Shown: piece after piece, positions 40,408-47,977 of the stretch
Layout: every line of letters starts with the position of its first letter
Position numbering within the stretch: position 1 is the first letter of the stretch
NCBI GenBank assembly: GCA_003258735.1
Contig: QHME01000005.1
Coordinates: 730 to 64,729, forward strand
DNA length: 64,000 nt
Direction of reading: 5' to 3'
Source of the DNA: Candidatus Melainabacteria bacterium
GTDB taxonomy: Bacteria > Cyanobacteriota > Vampirovibrionia > Gastranaerophilales > Gastranaerophilaceae
The notes under the pieces: generated by a model
Seen by the model: only the letters and a program-made list of their open reading frames with translations
Database searches by the model: none
What the model was told of the DNA's origin: nothing
Position numbers and translations under genes: made by a program

Positions 40408-43400
40408 AACTTACCCCCATCAAATCACCAAATACCATCTTATTAGCTGTTTGTTTTTGTTCTTTACCAAACCTTGTTTTTGACTTTTGGCTTACAGTTA
40501 TATAAAGTTTATTTTTTGCCCTTGTAATTGCAACGTACAACAATCGCAAATTCTCAGATAAAATTTCTTGTTTTAACTCAAACTCTGATTTTGGGTTATA
40601 AGAATTTGAAAGTTTTTTTACATTTTCTAAAAATTCAGAGGACTTTAAATTGATTGACCCAACAGATAACGGCAGATTTTTTTCAGTTAATTCTGGAATA
40701 AATACCAAATTAAATTCATCCCCTTTAGATTTGTGCATTGTCATAATTTGAACTTTTCCAGCCAAGAATTTTTTATCATCCTCATCTTCTTCCGAAAAGA
40801 ACTTAAAACCGCTAAGATTTGGCTTTTTGGCAAGTTCTGCAAGACGAGAAACTGCATACTCTAACGAATTATTTTTGATACATATACGTTTAATCAAAGT
40901 TGAAATCAGATAAATATTTGATTTTTCTATTTCACTTTTGAAAAAATGCATACCTATCTTTATCGCAAGTTCATTCGGTGTCAAATAACATAAGGATATC
41001 CAATAATTTAAATCCCAATAAAATTGTCCAAGTTCAACATGCTCAAGATTGTCTGAATTAACTTGTATAAAAGGATTTTCATATTTTATAATTTCGTTGC
41101 CTAATCCAAATTTGTAAAAACCTAGTTCGGTCAAAATAGAATAATTTTGCGCGATATTTTCATTATCAAAAGGTGATAAAATCATTTTCATTACAGAAAA
41201 TATCGCCCTAAAAATATCTTTTTGTTCTAAACATTGATTCCTTGTAATCACCTTTAAACCACTATTTTCAAGTAAACTTTGCCAAGCTGCAACCTGATAA
41301 TTATTTCGGAGCAAGATTCCAACAGTATAATTCGGATTTTTTGACAAAGTTTCTTTTATTATTCTTAGTACAAAGTTTTTTTCCTCTACACTTGTGTCAA
41401 AAACTTCACCAACAACAGCAGAACCACTACCATAAGGCTGCGGATTTTTACCTTCAACCGGCTGCATAAACATTTTAAAAAACGAATTTTTACTTTCCTT
41501 ATATCGAGAAGAAGTCTCTACAAGCTTATTTGCAAACTGCCAAACATCTTTTGTACAACGTTGAGAGCAATTCATTGTAACATTGTTGTTTTCTGTGATA
41601 AATTTTCTGAACCCTTCAACATCCGCATTTGAAAAAGTCGAAGTGATAGATTGATTAACATCACCACATCGTATTATATTTTTATGTTTCCCAGCCAAAA
41701 GGGTTATCAATTCCTGCTGAACACCTGAAGAGTCTTGCGCCTCATCTTCTATAATATATTGGCAAATATCTTGATAATGCGCTAAAATATCAGAATTTTC
41801 CTTTAGTATTTTAACCGAACCGGTTAACATATCATCATAATCAATAAGGTTATTTTCTTTTAATGTCTCTTGATACAATTTAAAAAACATCAAAAACTTT
41901 TTCAATTTAACATCCGTAACATTTCCACTGACACAACTTCCGCCAAACTTAAACGCAGAAACACCTCTGTCAAATTCTTCCGCCGTTTTTTGTTCAATTT
42001 TCAATTTTGAAGATATTTCACGTAAAATTCTACCGCGCTGTGAATCATCACAAATTTCAAAATCACCTGATAATCCCAACTTTTCATAATTACCGTTTTC
42101 TTTTAAAATGCGCAATGCTAATCCATGAATAGTACTGATATTAGGAAGTTTTGAAGAATTTTTACGCACATTTTTAATACGTTCTCTAAAATTTCTGGCA
42201 GCAGAATCCATATATGTTAAAACAAAGATATTTTCAGGATTTATACCGCGTTCTAAAAGTTTTATAATCAACGCAAGAAGAATCGTCGTTTTCCCTGCTC
42301 CCGGAACTGCAGAAATCCCCATTAATCCTGATTGATACTCTAAAACCGGCTTTTGATCTTCTCGCGGAATAATTTTAAAAGTCTGAGCTTCATTTTTCTC
42401 ATCTTCAATATTTTCTTGATTTACCACGATATAAGGCTCAATTGCCCCATAATTTTCAATACCGTTTGAATCAAAAAGACTTGAATAACAAAAGACCTTG
42501 TCTTGCGCACACAAAGCTAATTTACGCAAAACTCTGGCATTTTTATCTTTAGATAAACTAATATTATCTTCTATTGTGTATTCATCTTTGTACCAATCTT
42601 TTTGAAATACCCAAGCATTATATAGCGGTCCGGTGTCAGATTTTATCCACTCTGAATTTGAAATATCCAACCATATTTGATATTTCGTTTTAATATGATT
42701 GTCTATAATTTTTTGTGGAGTTGAAACAACCAAATCATTACGTTCAATATCTAAAACAGAATACGGATTTTCTGCAATTATTGAATTTTCGATTTGCAAA
42801 ATTATATCAAGTTTTCTTGAATTAAAATTTTTGCCAAATATATTTTCAAAATCTGTAAGCTGTTTTAGAAAGAAATTAAATTTGTTTAGCTCCTCATGTT
42901 TTAATGGTGCAAGAGTTAATAATTCGTTAAAAATTTGAACCACTTGTTCTGAAATTTTCAATGAAGAACCTGACAAATTTTCAACAAGATTTCTAAAAAT
43001 ATTATACCTTTCATTATATTCTGAATCTGTAAATTCAAATTTGGGCAGAATTTTACTTTGATGAAAAATTTCGAGAATTTCGGCGCAATATTTTAATGGG
43101 ATTTGCAAAAATTCAGAAAGAATAACCCTTATATCAAATTCACTTAAAGAATATTTTAATTCGGTATTGAGTTTTAATATTGTTATAGCAGCCTGAACAA
43201 GCCTATTTTGTATCAACTTTTCACTACCTGAAAGATATTTTAAATTGATATTATTTTTCAAATTTTCTCTTAGCCCAAACTTCAACATCTCATCAATTAC
43301 AGGAGAAATTATTGCAATTTCACAAGGTTGGACTTTTTGTGCGAACAAACACTTAATCTTTTCAATAGCAACTTCTAACATTCCGGAACGTTTTGAAAAG

Positions 43401-44293
43401 GATTCATAAGTAAAATTATTCAAAATATCCGCACTTTCACTGATAACATTATCAAACAAAATTTTTGCTGAAGTTTTTTGTTTTTCCGAAGTTAAAACAT
43501 TTATCTGTGGATTTTTGAAAATGTGCTTTAGTTTCTCAAAATTATTTTTATCTGCACTCAAATAACCGCATCGACTTGAACCAAGAGGATCAATTGAGAT
43601 ATCAAAATCAACAAGCTGTTTAGATAAATATTCAATAAAATCTAAACAAATTGGAGTACATTCATCAGCATCATCTACAATCAAATACTTGATATTTTTA
43701 AAATAATCTGTATTTTTATAGATAAAATTAAACATAAGACATTGACGCAAATAGTCAAAATCTCGAAGCTCTAGCGTTTTTTTTAAAAACTTTTTAATTG
43801 CTAAATTCGCATCATCTGAAAATCCTTCTTTTAAAATTTTAGCTCTTTCATCAACTTCACTTTGAGACAAATTATTTTGGACAATTAAAGAATATCGTCT
43901 AAAAATCTGGTGCAACAAAGACATTCTTGAATTATATCCCTTAAACTTAACCTGATTTAAAATTTCCTTCATTATAAATTGAGAAACCTCTAATCCTGCT
44001 AAATTCGGCAAAATTACAGGATTATCAAAGATATTTCTATCCTCCAGAAATGCCCAATTGTCTAACACTGTATTATATACAAGTGAGAAAAAAGAATGAA
44101 CCTGCATTTTTTCTAGCGAATTTATCGTCAGTTTTTCAAGAGTTTTTTCAACAAAAGAATTTTTCAAGGTAGAATTTTGAACCAATACAAGAATTTCTGA
44201 GGCTTTAATTCCACTATTTAAAAGACTTGCATATTTTTCAATAAGCAAATCTGTTTTATTTGTTGAAATGTCTCCCTCAATTAGCAACTTCAA
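40397..44293 (-). CDS. Large UvrD/AddA-like helicase with two tandem helicase-like regions
   Basis: A 1298-residue superfamily 1 helicase. The C-terminal half (from about 655) is active-looking: P-loop SAVPGAGKTT (661-670), YIIEDEAQDSSGVQQE (motif II), TMHKSKGDEFNLVFIPELTE and RLLYVAITRAKNKLY (motif VI). The N-terminal half has the outline of a second, degenerate core: GDISTNKTD (7-15) where a P-loop would be, LIVDDADECTP (204-214) where motif II would be, and VSTPQKI near 524. This recalls AddB (one degenerate helicase core) joined to AddA. The coupled Fe-S nuclease downstream would complete an AddAB-type end-resection enzyme split differently from the standard form. Confidence 0.85.
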   Translation of the reverse strand: MKLLIEGDISTNKTDLLIEKYASLLNSGIKASEILVLVQNSTLKNSFVEKTLEKLTINSLEKMQVHSFFSLVYNTVLDNWAFLEDRNIFDNPVILPNLAGLEVSQFIMKEILNQVKFKGYNSRMSLLHQIFRRYSLIVQNNLSQSEVDERAKILKEGFSDDANLAIKKFLKKTLELRDFDYLRQCLMFNFIYKNTDYFKNIKYLIVDDADECTPICLDFIEYLSKQLVDFDISIDPLGSSRCGYLSADKNNFEKLKHIFKNPQINVLTSEKQKTSAKILFDNVISESADILNNFTYESFSKRSGMLEVAIEKIKCLFAQKVQPCEIAIISPVIDEMLKFGLRENLKNNINLKYLSGSEKLIQNRLVQAAITILKLNTELKYSLSEFDIRVILSEFLQIPLKYCAEILEIFHQSKILPKFEFTDSEYNERYNIFRNLVENLSGSSLKISEQVVQIFNELLTLAPLKHEELNKFNFFLKQLTDFENIFGKNFNSRKLDIILQIENSIIAENPYSVLDIERNDLVVSTPQKIIDNHIKTKYQIWLDISNSEWIKSDTGPLYNAWVFQKDWYKDEYTIEDNISLSKDKNARVLRKLALCAQDKVFCYSSLFDSNGIENYGAIEPYIVVNQENIEDEKNEAQTFKIIPREDQKPVLEYQSGLMGISAVPGAGKTTILLALIIKLLERGINPENIFVLTYMDSAARNFRERIKNVRKNSSKLPNISTIHGLALRILKENGNYEKLGLSGDFEICDDSQRGRILREISSKLKIEQKTAEEFDRGVSAFKFGGSCVSGNVTDVKLKKFLMFFKLYQETLKENNLIDYDDMLTGSVKILKENSDILAHYQDICQYIIEDEAQDSSGVQQELITLLAGKHKNIIRCGDVNQSITSTFSNADVEGFRKFITENNNVTMNCSQRCTKDVWQFANKLVETSSRYKESKNSFFKMFMQPVEGKNPQPYGSGSAVVGEVFDTSVEEKNFVLRIIKETLSKNPNYTVGILLRNNYQVAAWQSLLENSGLKVITRNQCLEQKDIFRAIFSVMKMILSPFDNENIAQNYSILTELGFYKFGLGNEIIKYENPFIQVNSDNLEHVELGQFYWDLNYWISLCYLTPNELAIKIGMHFFKSEIEKSNIYLISTLIKRICIKNNSLEYAVSRLAELAKKPNLSGFKFFSEEDEDDKKFLAGKVQIMTMHKSKGDEFNLVFIPELTEKNLPLSVGSINLKSSEFLENVKKLSNSYNPKSEFELKQEILSENLRLLYVAITRAKNKLYITVSQKSKTRFGKEQKQTANKMVFGDLMGVSYDK

Positions 44294-44433
44294 TACTCCT
44301 TATGCTGTATATTTTAGCATAAATCAGAAGAAAACTACATTTTTAAAATGATTGCCAAGTGTCACCAAATAAACTATCATTCTTATGTCGACGAAAAGTG
44401 TAGCTTGAACAATCAATCATGGAGGAATCAAAA

Positions 44434-44655
44434 ATGGCTAAAAGAGTTAATTTAACATTAGAAGAACAAATCGGATTTTCTGCAGGAGAAATTTATAACT
44501 ATTTACACCAAAACGGAACAACTTCTTTTGCAAAAATGAAAAAAGAATTAGATTTAAAAGGTAACTTTGCGGATTTAGGTCTTGGCTGGTTAGCTAGAGA
44601 AAACAAAGTTGAAATTGAACAAAAAGGACCTGCTGTAAAAGTTAGCCTTAAATAA
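44434..44655 (+). CDS. DUF2582 winged-helix protein
   Basis: A 73-residue small winged-helix protein. LEEQIGFSAGEIYNYLHQNG, FAKMKKEL and LGLGWLARENKVEI match the DUF2582 family, presumed DNA-binding. GGAGGAATC lies about 8 nt before ATG 44434, which is chosen over an upstream ATG that would place this site inside the frame. It is divergent from the helicase gene and ended by a strong terminator. Confidence 0.85.
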   Translation: MAKRVNLTLEEQIGFSAGEIYNYLHQNGTTSFAKMKKELDLKGNFADLGLGWLARENKVEIEQKGPAVKVSLK

Positions 44656-44688
44656 TAAAGACTTTGCACTGTACTAATATGCAAACGG

Positions 44689-44721
44689 AAGAGATATTAC
44701 ATTTTTGTAATATCTCTTTTT
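44689..44721 (+). terminator. Rho-independent terminator
   Basis: AAGAGATATTACA (44689-44701) pairs perfectly with TGTAATATCTCTT (44706-44718), with a TTTT loop and a T-run. Confidence 0.88.
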
Positions 44722-44728
44722 AAATTTA

Positions 44729-44754
44729 GGCAATTTTCAAAAGTAAATATACTT
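44729..44754 (+). promoter_or_regulatory. GGCAA...TATACT promoter of the RelA/SpoT-fold gene
   Basis: GGCAA (44729-44733) and TATACT (44748-44753), then TTATATAAA. This is the same block and spacing as at 31773 and 35945. It leaves a leader of about 32 nt with an AAGGGG site before the ATG. Confidence 0.45.
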
Positions 44755-44793
44755 TATATAAACATAGGGGATATTTAATAAAGGGGATTTGAC

Positions 44794-46224
44794 ATGGGAC
44801 TAACAAGCGTCATTGCTAAAAATGTTGCTAAAACAGGTGAAAAACTTGTAATTGGCTTTGGTAAATCTAAAGTCAAACCAAACATTTTAGTAAATGGAGA
44901 ATTTTTAGGATTTAAACAAGGAAAGAAAATATTTGATTTTAGCAAGCATAATTTTGAATTTCAGGTTAAACCTGATATCTCAATTCCATTTGCTCCAAGT
45001 ACAATAAATCAAACAAAACCGACATTGAGAATTTATAAAAACGCCCTAACTGGCAAAATTGACCAAGCTGGTCAAGCTGAACTCGGAAACATTTCAGTAC
45101 GACTTGCTGAAAGCTTTGAACAAGTAGCTGGAGCTGCAAAAGAAGAAATCAGTTCAATATTCAAAGGATATGAATTGAGCGTACGTTCAAAAGGCGCAAA
45201 CTCAATTTACTCAAAACTGGAAAAGAAAGTTCTTGAAAAAGGAAAAGTTATCAGGTCTGATGCTGCTGCATCAAAATTAATCGGAGATGCAATTGGCGGA
45301 AGAATTCTTATGCCAAACTTAACAGCAAAAGATATCACTCAAACTTTAAAGACTTTGAAAATTCAAAACAAAAATCTTACAGCTGAAGAACAAAAAATCA
45401 TGCAAAAATACTTCTCAAAAGAAGCACTATCAGCCGAAGAAATGAAAGTTGCTCAAAAATATTCAAGAGCCGTAAAATTAGCCCTTGCAGAAAAACAATC
45501 TGCTCCTGCCGTTAATCAAATCATGGTTTCATCATTACAATCTGCTATAAATAGTGGAGCTACAACAATTGAACAAATTGAAAAATCAGGTATTAGTAAA
45601 GAAGTTATAGCACAGCTGAAAAACGGTAAAAATATCACGCCGCTAAAAATTACAGAACTAAACAACTATACAGGTACAGACGGAATTCCGTATTTCACCG
45701 ACTCTCAAATCGCACAAATTAAAGAAATGCAAGCTGTTACCGGAAACTATTTTGATATCATTACAAGACCTGAAAGTGCAAGATTTAAAGGTGCATTAAC
45801 TCCACTTGAGAACAAAGCTATTAAGGCATCAGGCTATACTACAGCACAATTTAACGCAGTATTAAAAGACGGAAGTTTGGCAGAAATTCAAATTCGTGGT
45901 AAAGGTCCATTTGGCGAAGTTGAACATATTGCTTACGATTCAAGACAAGGCAAAAATACATTAAGCCATGTCTATGATGATTACAAAGATGCTGTTAAAA
46001 AGTTGTCACCGGAAGATTATGACGACTACAACAAATATTTGAGTGCATGTTATGATTATTATAGAGATATTGAACTTGGTATCAAATCTTCAAAACCAAA
46101 ATTACCGGCAAAATTCAACCAAATTTTGAGTGAAGAAAATATGATTAAACTTCACAATATTGATGATGCTGAGCAAAATGCTAAAAAATTGAATTTCCAA
46201 CAACATTTGAAAATTGTTGCATAA
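44794..46224 (+). CDS. Orphan protein with a split RelA/SpoT-like (alarmone synthetase-fold) domain
   Basis: A 476-residue protein of unclear role. Signature pieces of a RelA/SpoT synthetase domain appear in order: RSKGANSIYSKLEKK (131-145, like R-x-K-x-x-SIY-x-K), GDAIGGRIL (164-172, like D-x-x-G-x-RI with the metal-binding Asp), SGYTTAQF (346-353, like GY-x-SLH) and EIQIRGKGPFGEVEH (364-378, like E-x-QIRT...E-x-x-H). About 170 helical residues, rich in Glu/Lys/Gln, separate the second and third pieces where the family usually has ~50. No hydrolase, TGS or ACT domain is present. The first 100 residues are beta-rich and include VIGFGKSK (19-26). It could be a (p)ppGpp or other pyrophosphate synthetase, or a toxin. 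Confidence 0.72.
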   Translation: MGLTSVIAKNVAKTGEKLVIGFGKSKVKPNILVNGEFLGFKQGKKIFDFSKHNFEFQVKPDISIPFAPSTINQTKPTLRIYKNALTGKIDQAGQAELGNISVRLAESFEQVAGAAKEEISSIFKGYELSVRSKGANSIYSKLEKKVLEKGKVIRSDAAASKLIGDAIGGRILMPNLTAKDITQTLKTLKIQNKNLTAEEQKIMQKYFSKEALSAEEMKVAQKYSRAVKLALAEKQSAPAVNQIMVSSLQSAINSGATTIEQIEKSGISKEVIAQLKNGKNITPLKITELNNYTGTDGIPYFTDSQIAQIKEMQAVTGNYFDIITRPESARFKGALTPLENKAIKASGYTTAQFNAVLKDGSLAEIQIRGKGPFGEVEHIAYDSRQGKNTLSHVYDDYKDAVKKLSPEDYDDYNKYLSACYDYYRDIELGIKSSKPKLPAKFNQILSEENMIKLHNIDDAEQNAKKLNFQQHLKIVA

Positions 46225-46251
46225 AAGACTTATAGACTAATCGGAGAAAAT

Positions 46252-46671
46252 ATGATAAAATACATTAACAATGCAAACCCAAACGCAGTTATGGGCATAA
46301 TCAAGACTAAGGAAGTAAAAAAAATGAACTTGGAAGAAGAAATTGTTAAAATGGTAAAAAAGCTATCAGATGAAGCTAAAAATTATGTTTCTGACAGCCA
46401 TCAATACAGAAACATAAATGCAAGCATCAGAAATACTTTTGATAACATTTGCGGTAAAGCTTTTGGCTTAACAGTAGAGCAAACTCCTGACAAATTTAAC
46501 AGGCACTTTTTAACAATGAATTTATTACATCCGACAATGGAATTACAATCTACAAGAACACTTGCAGCAGGTAACAAAGCTGAAATTTTAGACAAATTAA
46601 ATTCAAAAGAATTTATAAAATTGTTCAAAAATAATCTTGAACAAATGAGCGAAAAAATGCAAGAAAGATAA
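46252..46671 (+). CDS. Small hypothetical helical protein
   Basis: A 139-residue protein with no recognised domain. It is helical and charged (LEEEIVKMVKKLSDEAKNYV, EILDKLNSKEFIKLFKNNLEQMSEKMQE). Two starts are plausible: ATG 46252 with GGAG 5 nt upstream, or ATG 46324 with AAGGAAG upstream (product MNLEEEIV...). It lies 27 bp after the RelA/SpoT-fold gene on the same strand, so a functional partner such as an antidote or chaperone is conceivable but not shown. The hairpin at 46709 follows it. Confidence 0.6.
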   Translation: MIKYINNANPNAVMGIIKTKEVKKMNLEEEIVKMVKKLSDEAKNYVSDSHQYRNINASIRNTFDNICGKAFGLTVEQTPDKFNRHFLTMNLLHPTMELQSTRTLAAGNKAEILDKLNSKEFIKLFKNNLEQMSEKMQER

Positions 46672-46708
46672 TCTTATTAATTCATTAAAAAATAATTAAA
46701 AAACTCAA

Positions 46709-46749
46709 AAAATCTCCTATTTTATATTATCATTAGAATAGGAGATTTT
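46709..46749 (+). promoter_or_regulatory. 13-bp hairpin that sequesters the J-protein ribosome binding site (terminator or RNA thermometer)
   Basis: AAAATCTCCTATT (46709-46721) pairs perfectly with AATAGGAGATTTT (46737-46749) across a 15-nt loop. The 3' arm contains AGGAG (46740-46744), the only ribosome binding site for the ATG at 46755. It ends in TTTT, so it may also terminate the upstream gene. The pairing is seen; heat-responsive control is inferred. Confidence 0.55.
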
Positions 46750-46754
46750 GAATT

Positions 46755-47831
46755 ATGAAATACAAAGATTATTATGAAACACTGGGTGTAAAAAGAGATG
46801 CAACAGAAGCCGAAATCAAATCCGCTTATAGAAAACTTGCAAGGAAATATCACCCTGATGTAAATAAAACAAAAGAAGCTGAAGCAAAATTTAAAGAAAT
46901 AAACGAAGCCTACGAAGTTCTTGGCGATAAACAAAAACGTCAAAGATATGACAGTTTGGGCGCAAATTGGCAAGGCGGAGCAGATTACACTCCACCTCCA
47001 GGATTTGAGAACTTCAACTTTGGCGGCGGTCAAGGTGGAGCATACCAACAATTTAACTTCAACGGTCAAGATATGGGCGGATTCTCTGACTTTTTCAGCT
47101 CATTATTTGGCGATATGATGGGTGGAGCTACTGGCGGAGCTCGCGGAGGTTTTTCAGGATTTGATTTTGGAGACCTTAACAGTGGCGGTCAACAAACCTA
47201 TTCAAGAAGAAGTTATGGTGGGGCACAACGCGGAACTCGTACAAGAGCACAAGCACCAAAATCTGAAGATTTAGATATCACAAAAACCTTGAATGTGACA
47301 GCAAAAGATTTATTTTCCGATTCTCCAATTACCGTAAAATTTAATGATATGAGAAAATGCACCCAATGTCCTGGTGGCGGAGCTTATTGCAGTGCATGTG
47401 GCGGCACAGGTATTATAAACGAAAATAAATCTATCAAAGTTAGATTACCAAAAGAAATTAAAGAAGGTCAAAAAGTAAGACTTAAAGGCGAAGGCAAGAC
47501 AGATGCTTACGGACAAACAGGTGACTTGTACTTGATTATCACTCCAAAAGACCCTGAATACGAAATTAAAGGTTCTGATTTGACAAAAGATATTGAAATC
47601 ACTCCACCTGAAGCTGTTCTTGGGTGTCAAAAAGAAATCCACACTCTTCATGGCAACATTGGAATAAAAATACCTCCAATGACATCCACCGGTAAAATGC
47701 TAAGATTGAAAAATTTAGGGTTACCTAAAAAATCTGGCGGTTACGGCAACTTAAACGCAAGAGTAAAAATTGTACTACCAACAAAATTAAGTCAAAAAGA
47801 ACTTGATTTGTATAAACAATTGCAAAAATAA
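46755..47831 (+). CDS. dnaJ: J-domain co-chaperone (DnaJ/CbpA-like) with reduced zinc module
   Basis: An Hsp70 co-chaperone of 358 residues. The J domain (about 3-68) carries HPD at 33-35, followed by a long Gly/Phe-rich linker (about 75-165) and two beta-sandwich substrate domains with LPKEIKEGQKVRLKGEG and a C-terminal LRLKNLGLPKKSG. In place of the four CxxCxGxG repeats of classical DnaJ there is only CTQC and CSACGGTG (about 198-214), enough for one zinc ion. It is intermediate between DnaJ and CbpA. No grpE or dnaK is adjacent. Its ribosome binding site lies in a hairpin. Confidence 0.88.
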   Translation: MKYKDYYETLGVKRDATEAEIKSAYRKLARKYHPDVNKTKEAEAKFKEINEAYEVLGDKQKRQRYDSLGANWQGGADYTPPPGFENFNFGGGQGGAYQQFNFNGQDMGGFSDFFSSLFGDMMGGATGGARGGFSGFDFGDLNSGGQQTYSRRSYGGAQRGTRTRAQAPKSEDLDITKTLNVTAKDLFSDSPITVKFNDMRKCTQCPGGGAYCSACGGTGIINENKSIKVRLPKEIKEGQKVRLKGEGKTDAYGQTGDLYLIITPKDPEYEIKGSDLTKDIEITPPEAVLGCQKEIHTLHGNIGIKIPPMTSTGKMLRLKNLGLPKKSGGYGNLNARVKIVLPTKLSQKELDLYKQLQK

Positions 47832-47882
47832 TATATGGTCGGCTTTAATAAGCCAACCTTACAAAACTAACCAAACATTACA

Positions 47883-47917
47883 ATCAAAGACCCTGAACTC
47901 GTTTCAGGGTCTTTGAT
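47883..47917. repeat. 15-bp intergenic palindrome
   Basis: ATCAAAGACCCTGAA and its complement TTCAGGGTCTTTGAT flank the loop CTCGT. There is no T-run after it. The core GAAC-CGTTTC resembles GAACTTGTTTC at 6011. GTTCAGCATGAC follows at about 47959. Confidence 0.55.
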
Positions 47918-47977
47918 GAATATTACGTTTCGTTTTAGCTCAACTTATATTCTAGTCAGTTCAGCATGACATGTTAC

